The translations under genes were made by a program, and so were the position numbers. Positions 1 through 9,392 of a DNA stretch of 64,000 nt are shown here, one piece after another. The notes under the pieces are model-generated. The model made no database searches. It saw only the letters and a program-made list of their open reading frames with translations, and was not told where the DNA came from. Numbering within the stretch: the stretch's first letter is position 1; each line of letters starts with the position of its first letter. Source of the stretch: Thiofilum sp. (GTDB lineage Bacteria; Pseudomonadota; Gammaproteobacteria; Thiotrichales; Thiotrichaceae); contig NZ_JADJTF010000001.1 of assembly GCF_016711335.1 (NCBI RefSeq), positions 2,542,001-2,606,000 on the forward strand. The letters run 5' to 3'.

Positions 1-2207
1 ACTACTGTGGCAGAACGCGGGCGTGCATTACCACCATGAGGCCAGTGGCTAGTGAATTGGGCAGGATCAGTAACCGAAGTACTACCTTCTCCCGGATGTT
101 GAATATTCACGAATAATGCTTTGCCATCGGGTGTTTCAGCGATACCGGTGATTTCACAGTCTTTAGGTCCTACTAAGAAGCGCCGTAATGTGGTGCTACT
201 CACCGTCGCGCCTCTACGAGTGATTACAGTTTGATCCGCATTACCATTACTAGGTACAGCGGTATTAGCAATAGTAACGGATGCTCCATCGCCTACTGTG
301 CCCGGTATGGCGGCTAACATCATGCAGTTAGTCATATCGGTATAAGCGCCGTCATCGGTTTGCACCCATAACAATCCCGCCGTCGCGTAACTAAACCATA
401 AACCGTCAGGGCTAGAGAAATCATTATCTGCTGTGAGGTTGGATACATTGACATTAGTACCTGCACCCGATTCAGCACCAAATAGGTAAATATCCCAACT
501 AAAGGTGGTAGCCGCATGATCACTATTGGTTTCTTTCCAACGGATAATGTGTCCATTCACATTACCTCTATTGGTTGAGCTACCTTTAGTATCAGCATAA
601 TAGCGCGGATTAGCAGCATCTAAGGGACGTGAAGAACCACCGCGTTGGCTATTATTGGTGAGGGTCATATAGATTTCGCCATTAACAGGGTTAACCGCCG
701 CCCATTCGGGACGATCCATTTTGGTTGCACCCACTGCATCCGCTGCAATACGCGCATTAACCACGACATCGGCTTCATCTGCGAAGGCATAAGTAGCATA
801 GTTAGCTACTGTGGGATTAGTCATACTGAGTAATTCCCATGAACCTGTACCATCAGTGTTAAATTTAGCTACGTATAATTTACCGCTATCCATATATTTG
901 TCGCCTACGAATAGACCGCCATTGGCATCAGCAGCATCCCATAACGCCGTCGAGACAAATTTATAAATATACTCATTGCGTGAGTCATCACCCATATAAA
1001 AGACTAAAGGTTTACCTGCTACCGCTTTGGCTGGCCAACAGCCTTCATGCGCAAAGCGACCTAGAGCAGTACGTTTACGAGGAGTAGAGTCCCTATCAAA
1101 GGGATCAATTTCTACAATCCAACCAAAGGTATTGGGCGCATTGCGGAAGTCAGTGAAAGCACTTGTACCACTAGCATTAGCATTCCAACGCTGATACAAG
1201 TCGGTAGCATCTGCTGCACCTGGACGTGACCAATTATAACGACCTGAGCTAGAGCCACTAACGCCGTAGCGGTTTAAGGAGGTAGTTTCTTTAGCAGTAC
1301 GTGTAGTATCGTTACGACGATAGAAGTAACCTGCCCAGTTTTCTTCACAGGTTAAATAAGTGCCCCAAGGGGTATAACCATTACCACAATTATTAATAGT
1401 GCCGCGTGTTTGTGAGCCACTGGTGGAAAAGGCTGTAACCATTAAATCGTCATAAGCCGCAGGGCCGGAAAGATCCATTACTGAAGCACCAGTAATACGG
1501 CGATTAAAGTCAGAATAACGATTAACCACAAAAGTACCACCGCTTTTCACGACTTCTACAATGCTTACCCCATGTGCATCCACTTCTTTATCGATTTCAC
1601 CAATAGGGCGGGCGTTAGTATTGTTAGAACCATAATCAGTAGGACCATTGGCGTGCATAAAGCCCAAATCCTCCGCTACTTCATGATTAATACATAATAA
1701 GCCACGGTTAGCATTGCTATGATCAGCGCCAGTACCAAAACTATTCATACCAAAGTAGTGCATACCATCATGATGGTCACCAGAGCGATTAGCAAAGTGG
1801 GTATCTGTTCCATCATTTTTATAGCGCGGCACTAAAGTGTTAATAGGATCGCCAACAGCCAGTAACACGGTTGCAGTATAGCCAGCAGGTACGACTAAAG
1901 CATCAGCCACGCTTTTGGCTACTGCATTAAAGCTGAGTGTTAATGAGGGAGTGGGTGTTGGGGTAGGTGTTGGAGTCGGGGTAGGTGTTGGCGTGGGTGT
2001 TGGGCTAGGCGAACTATCATCGTCGTCACAACCTGTTAAACTCGCACCTAATAAGGTACTAGCCATTACAGCAAAACTACCTTTGAGCATCTGACGGCGG
2101 TTGAGACGCGCAGCTAATACTTGCTCAAAACTAGGATTATTAGAGTTATTGTGACCAATATCATCAGGATCAATCATCTGATGATCAGAGGTAGGGTGCT
2201 TACTCAT
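1..2207 (-). CDS. PhoX-family (DUF839) phosphatase, C-terminus cut by window edge
   Basis: The reading frame is open from an ATG at 2207 to the window edge, about 735 residues. The N-terminus has a twin-arginine motif (NRRQMLKG) followed by a hydrophobic stretch ending in a lipobox LTGC, so the product is probably exported folded by Tat and lipid-anchored. An acidic patch and a Pro-Thr repeat linker lead into the catalytic region. Motifs typical of PhoX/DUF839 are visible: CINHE, a TCEENW segment, HEGCW, DRPEW and an SSPDGL segment. Family members are Ca/Fe-dependent alkaline phosphatases of the periplasm. The last visible residues resemble the usual C-terminal ARPRSA stretch, so probably only a few residues are missing. 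Substrate and phosphate regulation cannot be read from the sequence. Confidence 0.88.
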   Translation of the reverse strand, partial: MSKHPTSDHQMIDPDDIGHNNSNNPSFEQVLAARLNRRQMLKGSFAVMASTLLGASLTGCDDDDSSPSPTPTPTPTPTPTPTPTPTPSLTLSFNAVAKSVADALVVPAGYTATVLLAVGDPINTLVPRYKNDGTDTHFANRSGDHHDGMHYFGMNSFGTGADHSNANRGLLCINHEVAEDLGFMHANGPTDYGSNNTNARPIGEIDKEVDAHGVSIVEVVKSGGTFVVNRYSDFNRRITGASVMDLSGPAAYDDLMVTAFSTSGSQTRGTINNCGNGYTPWGTYLTCEENWAGYFYRRNDTTRTAKETTSLNRYGVSGSSSGRYNWSRPGAADATDLYQRWNANASGTSAFTDFRNAPNTFGWIVEIDPFDRDSTPRKRTALGRFAHEGCWPAKAVAGKPLVFYMGDDSRNEYIYKFVSTALWDAADANGGLFVGDKYMDSGKLYVAKFNTDGTGSWELLSMTNPTVANYATYAFADEADVVVNARIAADAVGATKMDRPEWAAVNPVNGEIYMTLTNNSQRGGSSRPLDAANPRYYADTKGSSTNRGNVNGHIIRWKETNSDHAATTFSWDIYLFGAESGAGTNVNVSNLTADNDFSSPDGLWFSYATAGLLWVQTDDGAYTDMTNCMMLAAIPGTVGDGASVTIANTAVPSNGNADQTVITRRGATVSSTTLRRFLVGPKDCEITGIAETPDGKALFVNIQHPGEGSTSVTDPAQFTSHWPHGGNARPRSATV
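1949..2006 (-). repeat. Pro-Thr coding tandem repeat in the PhoX linker
   Basis: A run of near-identical six-base units encodes about nine Pro-Thr pairs just after the acidic lipoprotein anchor. Third positions vary, so it is an imperfect repeat. It looks like a flexible linker between lipid anchor and catalytic domain and could vary in length by slippage. Confidence 0.7.
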
Positions 2208-2316
2208 GTTGATAGCCTCAAGGGTTACGAAAAGAACGCATGCCAGAGCCTAAACTGATAATTTGAAGCTTTTATTGCAGTTTGATGAAAGATTTATGTC
2301 CAATGCAGAGGTAGTA

Positions 2317-3279
2317 ATGACAGAGCGCATTCAAATCGGGATTAGTAGTTGCTTATTAGGAGAGCCAGTGCGCTACGATGGTGCGCATAAAAACAATACT
2401 TATATTAAGTCTACTTTGGGAGAGTATTTTGATTTTGTCTCGTTTTGTCCAGAGCTGAGTGCTGGATTAGGTGTACCGCGTACTCCGATTCATTTAGTGC
2501 GTTATGACCATACAGTGCGTGTGCAAACAGTAAAAGGCGAGGTAAAAGATTACACCGAGTCCTTGAGCCAGGTGATTGAACAGATAAAGCCTAAACTCCC
2601 GCAATTATCCGGTTATATTCTTAAAAAAGACTCACCGAGCTGTGGCATGGAACGGGTCAAGGTGTATGAGGCTGAGTATTTATACCAGCGTGCTCCTGAA
2701 AAAGTGGGGGTAGGTATTTTCGCGGCTGCCTTGCAACAACAGTGTCCTAATTTGCCCCTAGAAGAAGAGGGACGTTTAGGCGATGCACATTTACGCGAGA
2801 ATTTTATTCAGCGGGTGTATGTGTATTATCGTTGGCAGCAGTTAGTGGCGCAAGGCATGCAGCCCAATGACCTAATACAATTTCATGCCGATCATAAATA
2901 TTTAATAATGGCGCATGATCAAGATCGTTTACGTACTTTGGGGCAATTAGTCGCTACCGCTGGGCAAGTAGCTGATTTTGCTAATTTATGTGAAAGTTAT
3001 ATTCGTCAATTGATGAGTGTATTAAAGCAAATAGCGAGTCGTGGGCAACATGCTAATATTTTATCGCATATTATGGGCTATTTACGTGAGCACTTAGATA
3101 AAGAAGATAGGGCAGAGTTAGTAGAAACGATTCAAAAGTACCAGCAGGGGTATTTGCCGTTAATTGTGCCGATTACTTTATTAAAACATCATTTTAGGCG
3201 TCATCCAGAGCCTTATATTGAGCGGCAATATTACCTCAATCCGCATCCGGGAGAGCTAATGCTGTTGAATCAAGTGTAA
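2317..3279 (+). CDS. DUF523 and DUF1722 domain protein (YbgA-like)
   Basis: About 320 residues. The first half is DUF523, with GISSCLLG near the N-terminus, FCPE, and the cysteine motif KKDSPSCGM. The second half is DUF1722/YbgA, with the HADHKYLIMAH motif and a C-terminal YLNPHP segment. The open frame runs further upstream from a TTG at 2263, but the conserved DUF523 start and an AGAGGT ribosome site just upstream favour the ATG at 2317. The biochemical function is not established; DUF523 is often found near photolyase or stress genes, which are not seen here. It is convergent with the porin gene and shares a bidirectional hairpin with it. Confidence 0.85.
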   Translation: MTERIQIGISSCLLGEPVRYDGAHKNNTYIKSTLGEYFDFVSFCPELSAGLGVPRTPIHLVRYDHTVRVQTVKGEVKDYTESLSQVIEQIKPKLPQLSGYILKKDSPSCGMERVKVYEAEYLYQRAPEKVGVGIFAAALQQQCPNLPLEEEGRLGDAHLRENFIQRVYVYYRWQQLVAQGMQPNDLIQFHADHKYLIMAHDQDRLRTLGQLVATAGQVADFANLCESYIRQLMSVLKQIASRGQHANILSHIMGYLREHLDKEDRAELVETIQKYQQGYLPLIVPITLLKHHFRRHPEPYIERQYYLNPHPGELMLLNQV

Positions 3280-3317
3280 CTCAATAGAAAGCGCTCACTC
3301 TTGCGTGTAATACGAAA

Positions 3318-3347
3318 AAATTAGGCAACTTTTAAGTTGCCTAATTT
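3318..3347. terminator. Bidirectional hairpin terminator
   Basis: A perfect 14-bp inverted repeat (AAATTAGGCAACTT and its complement) with a tiny loop lies between the convergent YbgA-like and porin genes. An A-run on the plus strand at 3315-3320 gives the U-tract for transcripts of the minus-strand porin gene. Confidence 0.85.
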
Positions 3348-3376
3348 AAATCGAGCACTATCTAAATCAATGGATA

Positions 3377-4264
3377 TTAGAAATCATATCTTAAGGCGAC
3401 ACCATAGCTAGTAGTTTTTGCGTTGCTACCTACATCAGGTTTAGTTTCTTTGCGATTAGCTTCTACCCATGTGCTAAAGTTTTTACCTAGATCACGACCA
3501 TAGCCTAAAGTGTAACCTAAGGGTTTTGCATCAGCGGTATCTTTTTGACCTACTGTAAAATAGTAATTACCGTAACCTAAATGTAGGTCAACACCCTTCT
3601 CATCGCTAGCTTTATCCTTACCAATATAAGCTGCATAAGTCACTTTGCCTGTTGAGCCACCGACTACGGCAGAAATAGCTTCTTTTTCACCATGAGGTTT
3701 TTGAGCCGCCAAGCCTAAAGTAGTATTACCTACTTTATAAGATACACCTAACTCATTACCTTTAGCTTTATCATCATTACCATCACGCATGGTATGAGCA
3801 GCACCAACACTTAGTTTGCCTAAGGATTTGGTGTACATAACGCTAGTTTTTCTATCAATATTGCCTACGCAGCCATTACAAGACCACCAGTTTGCAATAT
3901 CAACAGGTGCAACACCTAGGTTGTAATAAGTGGTATCCGTTTTACCAACTAATAACTCTCCCATTTTGCCTTTTAAACCTAGATAGGCATGGCGAGTTGT
4001 TAGGTCTTTAGTTGCATCTTTATTACCAATATTGATACCTAGCTCGTATTTGCCAAAACCCGTTAAGCCCGGGCGAACTTCAGTTTCACCTTTAATGCCA
4101 AGACGTGAGTTCCAGTTAGCAAAATCAGTGCTAGCTCCAGATGACTTAGTGACGCCTACGCGAACACTACCATAATAAGCTTTGGTATCTTCAGCAGCGT
4201 TGGCGGTTGTAGTAGCGATCAAACCAGCGGCTATTAAAGTCAATACAGAGAGTTGTAATTTCAT
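3377..4264 (-). CDS. Outer-membrane general porin (Gram-negative porin family)
   Basis: 295 residues from the ATG at 4264. A typical Sec signal peptide ends ANA with cleavage before AED. The mature part has the alternating hydrophobic pattern of a beta barrel, an early RVGV strand, the YLGLKG and LLVGKTD strands of OmpC/Neisserial-type porins, and ends in an aromatic residue (RYDF), the signature for BAM-dependent assembly. It is somewhat shorter than a usual 16-strand porin. An upstream in-frame start at 4285 would add seven residues before the signal peptide and is unlikely. It lies 135 bp downstream of the aldehyde dehydrogenase gene and may be transcribed separately. Confidence 0.85.
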   Translation of the reverse strand: MKLQLSVLTLIAAGLIATTTANAAEDTKAYYGSVRVGVTKSSGASTDFANWNSRLGIKGETEVRPGLTGFGKYELGINIGNKDATKDLTTRHAYLGLKGKMGELLVGKTDTTYYNLGVAPVDIANWWSCNGCVGNIDRKTSVMYTKSLGKLSVGAAHTMRDGNDDKAKGNELGVSYKVGNTTLGLAAQKPHGEKEAISAVVGGSTGKVTYAAYIGKDKASDEKGVDLHLGYGNYYFTVGQKDTADAKPLGYTLGYGRDLGKNFSTWVEANRKETKPDVGSNAKTTSYGVALRYDF

Positions 4265-4399
4265 AGTAAGGGGTTCCTGAATCATCCTAAGCTTTGTTGT
4301 ATTTTAGCAATATTTTGCCTGTAATGAAACGAAATTACCATCCTCTAGTGTGGTATTTACACATCCATTATGGATAAAAGGAGCTATTGATTGAATGGC

Positions 4400-5899
4400 T
4401 CATAGGGCTAGCTGTAGCCAAGTGGTTTTCAGCTCAGTGTATTTTTCTAGGGCATGCAAAGACTTATCGCGCCCTATACCGGATTGCTTATAGCCGCCAA
4501 AGGGTACGGTAATATCATCGGCATCATAGCAATTGGCATAGACTACCCCAGCTCTTAAGCCTTTGGTCGCCTTAAATAAGGTATTAACATTATCACTCCA
4601 TACCCCAGCACCTAAGCCATAGATAGTACTATTGGCGACTTTAATCGCTTCATCTACCCCATTAACCGTAATCACTGACAGCACAGGACCAAAAATTTCT
4701 TCTTGAGCAATGCGAGCTTGATAGGGTACTTGATGGAAGACGGTAGGCTCGATATAGCAACCGCCTGCGACTGCTTGACGTTGCGTGCCTCCCATAAACA
4801 GTTCAGCCTCTTGCTTGCCTAAATCAATGTAGTTCATCACTTGGCGGGTATGTTCGGGATTGACCATAGCCCCTAGGCGGGTATTAGGATCAAGTGGATC
4901 ACCGGGCTGCATTAAGGTAGAAAACACTTTTAAGCGCTCTAATACTTCATCTTTTACGGCTGCATCGACAATTAAGCGCGAGCCTGCGGTACACATTTCA
5001 CCCTGATTAAAGAAAATACCAAAGCCAGCGGCTTGAGCTGCTACGTCTAAACGTTGGCAATCAGCCAAAATAATATGTCCGGTTTTACCGCCACATTCTA
5101 AGCCTAATTTTTTTAGATTAGATTGCCCTGCGTATTGCATAAATAATTTGCCCACCGCTGTTGAGCCAGTGAAAAACACTCCATCCACGTCCATATGTAA
5201 CCCTAATGCCTTGCCTGCTTGTTCACCAAAGCCGGGGACTACATTAAAGACTCCATCAGGAATACCCGCTTCAGCGGCTAATGCACCTAAACGAATCGCG
5301 GTTAAGGAAGACTGCTCAGCAGGTTTTAAAACAATGGAATTACCCGTAGCCAGAGCAGGTGCGATCTTCCACATCGCCATTAAGAGTGGGAAATTCCACG
5401 GTACTACCAGTCCACATACCCCTAAAGGTTCGCGGGTAATGGTAGCAATGACATTATGTGGTGTAGGTGCTACTTCATCGTAGACCTTATCAATCGCTTC
5501 GGCATACCAACGTAAACAGCGCACAGACGCAGGAACATCAATCGATGAGCTATCCCGAATCGGTTTACCCATATCTAGCGTCTCTAATAGCGCTAATTCT
5601 TCAGTGTGTTGTTCGATTAATTCAGCAAACTTAAACATTATACGTTTGCGTTTCATAGGAGGGAGCTTTGCCCAGCATCCGTCCTCAAACGCCGTTCTTG
5701 CTGCTTTTACCGCTAAATCAATATCCGCAGCATCACAAGCCGCAACCTCATTAAGTAGGCGACCATCAATAGGGCTATGATTGGAAAAAGTAGCGCCTGA
5801 CTGAGCGGGTACATATTGACCATTAATAAACGCTTGACCTTGGAGAGATAACTGTTGGGCACGCTCATGCCATGACAAGGGGGTAGCAACTGCGGTCAT
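4400..5899 (-). CDS. puuC: Aldehyde dehydrogenase, PuuC-like
   Basis: 499 residues from the ATG at 5899, which has a GGAG ribosome site; an upstream in-frame start at 5935 would run into the promoter. It is an NAD(P)-dependent ALDH: cofactor segment PWNFPL, FTGSTAVGK Rossmann turn, catalytic Glu268 in LECGGK, catalytic Cys303 in GEMCTAG, and a C-terminal FGGYKQSG segment. Resemblance and context (PuuB-like oxidase, putrescine-type ABC importer) suggest oxidation of gamma-glutamyl-gamma-aminobutyraldehyde or a related aminoaldehyde. Substrate assignment is inference. The promoter carries the same palindrome as the oxidase gene promoter, so both are probably controlled by the GntR-type regulator encoded in between. 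Confidence 0.88.
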   Translation of the reverse strand: MTAVATPLSWHERAQQLSLQGQAFINGQYVPAQSGATFSNHSPIDGRLLNEVAACDAADIDLAVKAARTAFEDGCWAKLPPMKRKRIMFKFAELIEQHTEELALLETLDMGKPIRDSSSIDVPASVRCLRWYAEAIDKVYDEVAPTPHNVIATITREPLGVCGLVVPWNFPLLMAMWKIAPALATGNSIVLKPAEQSSLTAIRLGALAAEAGIPDGVFNVVPGFGEQAGKALGLHMDVDGVFFTGSTAVGKLFMQYAGQSNLKKLGLECGGKTGHIILADCQRLDVAAQAAGFGIFFNQGEMCTAGSRLIVDAAVKDEVLERLKVFSTLMQPGDPLDPNTRLGAMVNPEHTRQVMNYIDLGKQEAELFMGGTQRQAVAGGCYIEPTVFHQVPYQARIAQEEIFGPVLSVITVNGVDEAIKVANSTIYGLGAGVWSDNVNTLFKATKGLRAGVVYANCYDADDITVPFGGYKQSGIGRDKSLHALEKYTELKTTWLQLAL

Positions 5900-5935
5900 C
5901 TTTAATACTCCAAAAGTTAGCGTTGATAAGCTCAA

Positions 5936-5965
5936 ATGTGATCACGATATGATTGCCATTGTCAA
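5936..5965 (-). promoter_or_regulatory. Promoter and operator of the aldehyde dehydrogenase gene
   Basis: On the minus strand a perfect TTGACA (5965-5960) is followed by the palindrome TGTGATCACG (plus-strand 5937-5946), which overlaps the expected -10 position. The same 10-bp core lies at an almost identical distance after TTGACC in the promoter of the PuuB-like gene. This is the arrangement expected for repression by the adjacent GntR-type protein. Confidence 0.6.
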
Positions 5966-5988
5966 TAAAGCATGAGGGCTTTTCAGAT

Positions 5989-6693
5989 TCATTCAGCATC
6001 GAGATAATGATGTAAGTGATTAAATTGCTCTAAAACGGCCATGCCATCACGAATATCGGCCTCAATCGCGCGTTGTAAGGCAAAGCTATTTTTTTTCTCA
6101 AGGGCACTAATCATTTCTTGATGATGATCGACTTGATAATACTCACTAATGAACTGAGAGGTGACGCGCCAAAAGGGACCTAGTTGCAGCCATAAGCGTT
6201 CAATGAGGGGCAAGCTCACTTGAAACGGATTAATTTCATACAAATAGCGGTGAAAGGCTTGATTGGCTAAATTACCGGAGCTGGGATTAGCACTTTCATA
6301 GGCTTGGTCAATGGCTTGATCTAATTGTCTAAGCTTAGCTATCTGGGCTTCTTGAATATAAGGTAAGGCACTGGTAGCCGCATGAGTTTCTAGCACAATG
6401 CGCAATTCATACAAGGCACGTAATTTAGTGCGATTCATACGCGGTACTTGAATGCGGCGATTGTCGAGCATCTCCAATGCACCCTCACAGCATAAGCGAT
6501 GAATCGCCTCACGCACAGGCATAGCACTCACTCCTAAAGTATTGGCGATGCCGCGCAAGGTGATGGAGCGTCCGGGTTCGACATGACCCGCTAGTACGGC
6601 ATGTCTGAGGGCTTGATACACCCATTGATGAGTCGTTTGATTATTAGCTTTGGGACTAATCGAAGTGGTCAGTGCTGCTGCTAAGTCGCCCAT
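5989..6693 (-). CDS. GntR-family regulator with FCD domain
   Basis: About 234 residues from the ATG at 6693; a GTG four codons upstream is possible. The N-terminal winged helix has the GntR signature (VEPGRSITLRGIANTLGVS followed by PVREAIHRL). The C-terminal part is an all-helical FCD domain with the ELRIVLE start and a late HHQEMISALE segment; the histidines there suit a metal-bound ligand pocket. It sits between the aldehyde dehydrogenase and PuuB-like oxidase genes and probably controls both. In E. coli the comparable pathway is controlled by an unrelated protein (PuuR), so the regulator type differs. Ligand unknown, most likely a polyamine or an acidic pathway intermediate. Confidence 0.88.
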   Translation of the reverse strand: MGDLAAALTTSISPKANNQTTHQWVYQALRHAVLAGHVEPGRSITLRGIANTLGVSAMPVREAIHRLCCEGALEMLDNRRIQVPRMNRTKLRALYELRIVLETHAATSALPYIQEAQIAKLRQLDQAIDQAYESANPSSGNLANQAFHRYLYEINPFQVSLPLIERLWLQLGPFWRVTSQFISEYYQVDHHQEMISALEKKNSFALQRAIEADIRDGMAVLEQFNHLHHYLDAE

Positions 6694-6758
6694 AATTAAT
6701 ATCACTTTATCGTTTTGAGTCTATGCATAAAATAGCCAAGTCTATTAAGGGCAATGCC

Positions 6759-6787
6759 TTGACCTCTCTAGCTATTGTGATCACAAT
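6759..6787 (+). promoter_or_regulatory. Promoter and operator of the PuuB-like gene
   Basis: TTGACC (6759-6764), a 17-bp spacer and CACAAT (6782-6787) form a plausible promoter. A perfect 14-bp palindrome ATTGTGATCACAAT (6774-6787) overlaps its -10 part. It is also some 80 bp upstream of the divergent GntR-type gene, so autoregulation is possible. Confidence 0.6.
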
Positions 6788-6822
6788 CGACCTTATTCTA
6801 GTTGCCAATCCAAGGGGTAGCC

Positions 6823-8130
6823 ATGCCAAGTCAAGGTCAAACATCACAGCCAGCCCATCATACCACATCCTATTACGCTGCTACTGCCCATCCTACACCC
6901 TTACGACCCTCCTTACAGGGAAAGCTAGTAACGGATGTGTGTGTCATTGGGGCGGGGTTTACAGGGTTATCCAGTGCACTGCATTTGGCTCAATATGGTT
7001 TTAAAGTGGTAGTCCTAGAAGGTAATCGGGTAGGTTGGGGCGCTTCAGGACGTAATGGTGGGCAGATCGTCAATGGCTATAGTCGTGATCTCAGTGTGAT
7101 TGAGTCACGTTATGGTAAAGAAGCGGCAGATGCCTTAGGTGCTATGTCATTGGAGGGGGGGGATATTATTCGCTCCTTAGTAAAGCAATATAATATTCAA
7201 TGTGATCTCAAGCCCTATAATGTGGTAGCTGCCTTTAATCAGCGCCAACTACATGAATTAGAACAGGTTAAAACTAATTGGGAACAACACGGTCATACTG
7301 AATTAGAAATGTTGGATAAGACAGCGCTTCAACACCATGTGAATACTGATTGCTATGTGGGAGCTTTGTTGGATAAGCGTGGTGGGCATTTGCATCCCTT
7401 AAATCTGTGTCTAGGAGAAGCCGCAGCGATTGAGGCTTTAGGTGGGCAGATTTTTGAGAACTCACGCGTGGTACAGGTATTGCATGATCAAGCTAAACCA
7501 GTAGTAAAAACAACACAGGGCGAGGTGCACGCGAATTATGTAGTGGTCTGTGGTAATGCTTATTTAGGTGATGCCGTACCAGAACTGACTAATAAAATTA
7601 TGCCGGTTAGCACTCAAGTGCTTACCACTGAAATATTGGGTGAGGCTAAGTGTAAGGAATTAATGCCCGCAGGGACTTGCATTGAAGATGCGAATTTCTT
7701 TTTAGATTATTACCGTATGACAGCGGATCATCGTTTATTATATGGGGGTGGAACCGTATATGGGGGCGCGGAACCTGTGGATATTATTAAAAAAATCCGT
7801 CCTCATTTAGAAAGGGTTTTTCCCACGCTAAAAGATGTTAAGATCGATTTTGCGTGGAGCGGTAATTTTGCTCTGACCTTGACCCGTATTCCCCATTTTG
7901 GACGACTAAAAGATACGGTATATTTTGCACACGGTTACAGCGGGCATGGTGTCACCTGTACCCATTTAGCAGGGAAGCTGATTGCAGATACGTTGCAGGG
8001 CGATGCGACACGTTTCGATAGCTTTGCACGTTTACCTTACTATCCTTTTCCGGGCGGGCGCTTATTCCGTGTGCCACTAACGGTAATGGGATCGTGGTGG
8101 TATCTATTACGTGATCGGTTAGGTGTTTAG
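6823..8130 (+). CDS. puuB: FAD-dependent oxidoreductase, PuuB-like (gamma-glutamylputrescine oxidase type)
   Basis: About 435 residues from the ATG at 6823, chosen because AAGGGG lies six bases upstream; a TTG at 6802 is less likely. A DAO-type FAD fold is clear: the dinucleotide motif VIGAGFTGLSSALHLA near residue 40, then WGASGRNGGQ, and the C-terminal FAD segment with a YSGHGV stretch. Closest family by appearance is PuuB, which oxidises gamma-glutamylputrescine to the aldehyde used by PuuC. No glutamylputrescine synthetase (PuuA) or PuuD is in the window, so direct oxidation of a free polyamine is an alternative. It is followed by the polyamine importer genes. Confidence 0.85.
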   Translation: MPSQGQTSQPAHHTTSYYAATAHPTPLRPSLQGKLVTDVCVIGAGFTGLSSALHLAQYGFKVVVLEGNRVGWGASGRNGGQIVNGYSRDLSVIESRYGKEAADALGAMSLEGGDIIRSLVKQYNIQCDLKPYNVVAAFNQRQLHELEQVKTNWEQHGHTELEMLDKTALQHHVNTDCYVGALLDKRGGHLHPLNLCLGEAAAIEALGGQIFENSRVVQVLHDQAKPVVKTTQGEVHANYVVVCGNAYLGDAVPELTNKIMPVSTQVLTTEILGEAKCKELMPAGTCIEDANFFLDYYRMTADHRLLYGGGTVYGGAEPVDIIKKIRPHLERVFPTLKDVKIDFAWSGNFALTLTRIPHFGRLKDTVYFAHGYSGHGVTCTHLAGKLIADTLQGDATRFDSFARLPYYPFPGGRLFRVPLTVMGSWWYLLRDRLGV

Positions 8131-8208
8131 GAGCAAAACGGAGTCGACTGCATTTAACCACTTTCACACTTGATAAACTGACATTTCTTAGACTGGAGAT
8201 TAGTAATA

Positions 8209-9309
8209 ATGCAACTAAAGGCTCTTATACTCGCCACTGCTTTGACTCTTGGTTTAGCTACCACAGTCGCTGCTGAAGATCAAAAAGTAGTGAATGTCTA
8301 TAACTGGTCAGATTATATTGACACAGACTATTTAAAGAAGTTTGAAGAAAAAACGGGTATTAAAGTTAATTACGACGTTTATGACTCCAATGAAATGTTG
8401 GAAGCCAAATTAATGGCGGGTGGTAGTGGTTATGACGTGGTATTTCCTTCATCTAACTTTTTAGCCAGACAATTACAAGCGGGTATTTATGCTGAGTTAG
8501 ACAAAACCAAACTGACTAATTACAGTAATCTAGATCCCAAAATGCTTGATGACATGAAAGTACATGACCCGGATAATAAATACGGTGTACCGTATACTTG
8601 GGGTACATTAGGTATCGCCTATAATAAAAAAATGATTGCCGAGCGTTTAGGTGCTGAGACTAAAGTTGATAGCTGGGATTATTTATTCAAACCCGAAATT
8701 GCTGCTAAATTAAAAGATTGTGGTTTGGCTTTGATGGATTCTCCATCTGATGTGGTTTCCGTAGCGATGCACTATGCAGGTATTAAAGACCCTAATAGTG
8801 AAGAAAGTGCTGACCTTGAAAAGGCTATCGAAGTCCTTAAAGGGATACGTGATAATGTAAAATACTTTAGCTCTTCCAAGCCAATCTCCGACCTCGCTAA
8901 TGGCGAAATCTGTATAGCGATGGGTTTTAGTGGCGATATGTTACAAGCTCAAGGTCGTGCTGAAGAAGCAGGAAAAGGTGTTGAAATTGAATATGTGATA
9001 CCCAAAGAAGGTACACAAATTTGGTTTGATAATATGGCTATTCCAGCGGATGCTAAGAATAAAGATAATGCTTATGCGTTTATCAATTTCATCTTAGAGC
9101 CAGAAACTTCAGCCGCTATTTCTAATGCGATTGCCTACCCCAGCCCTAATGTTAAAGCAGTGGATTTATTAAAGGATGAAGTGAAAAATAATCCGAGTAT
9201 TTATCCACCGGCTGAAGTTCAGGCAAAATTATTCCCCGCTAAAGCGCATAGTGCTAGTTTTGATCGTAAGCTTTCACGGGCTTGGACTGCACTTAAAACA
9301 GATCGTTAA
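8209..9309 (+). CDS. potF: Polyamine ABC transporter substrate-binding protein (PotF/PotD-like)
   Basis: 366 residues. A Sec signal peptide ends with VAAED. The mature protein begins with the VNVYNWSDYID segment typical of PotD/PotF, followed by the YDVVFPSS and GVPYTWGTLGIAYN segments. The protein would collect putrescine or a related polyamine in the periplasm for PotGHI. ATG at 8209 follows a GGAG site. A hairpin directly after the stop codon separates it from the rest of the operon, which would favour a high level of binding protein over membrane components. Specificity (putrescine rather than spermidine) is inferred from the PotF-like look and the neighbouring PuuB/PuuC-like enzymes. Confidence 0.9.
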   Translation: MQLKALILATALTLGLATTVAAEDQKVVNVYNWSDYIDTDYLKKFEEKTGIKVNYDVYDSNEMLEAKLMAGGSGYDVVFPSSNFLARQLQAGIYAELDKTKLTNYSNLDPKMLDDMKVHDPDNKYGVPYTWGTLGIAYNKKMIAERLGAETKVDSWDYLFKPEIAAKLKDCGLALMDSPSDVVSVAMHYAGIKDPNSEESADLEKAIEVLKGIRDNVKYFSSSKPISDLANGEICIAMGFSGDMLQAQGRAEEAGKGVEIEYVIPKEGTQIWFDNMAIPADAKNKDNAYAFINFILEPETSAAISNAIAYPSPNVKAVDLLKDEVKNNPSIYPPAEVQAKLFPAKAHSASFDRKLSRAWTALKTDR

Positions 9310-9324
9310 TTGCTAAGTGTCGTT

Positions 9325-9357
9325 AGGGTGGGAAAAGCTTGTTACTTTTCCCGTCCT
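9325..9357 (+). terminator. Intra-operon hairpin after potF
   Basis: A 13-bp stem (AGGGTGGGAAAAG against CTTTTCCCGTCCT, two G-U wobbles) with a seven-base loop lies in the gap between the binding-protein and ATPase genes. There is no strong U-tract, so it probably acts as a partial terminator or an mRNA 3'-end stabiliser. Confidence 0.6.
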
Positions 9358-9392
9358 AGTTGTTATTACCCATCACATGAGGGTTTCTATTG

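Noticed and set aside
1949..2006. Tandem repeat in the first gene as a CRISPR or regulatory iteron
   Set aside because: It is in frame and encodes a Pro-Thr linker of the PhoX-type lipoprotein.
6723..7004. Alternative frame of 93 codons over the start of the PuuB-like gene
   Set aside because: Shadow of the oxidase gene; it covers the promoter and operator.
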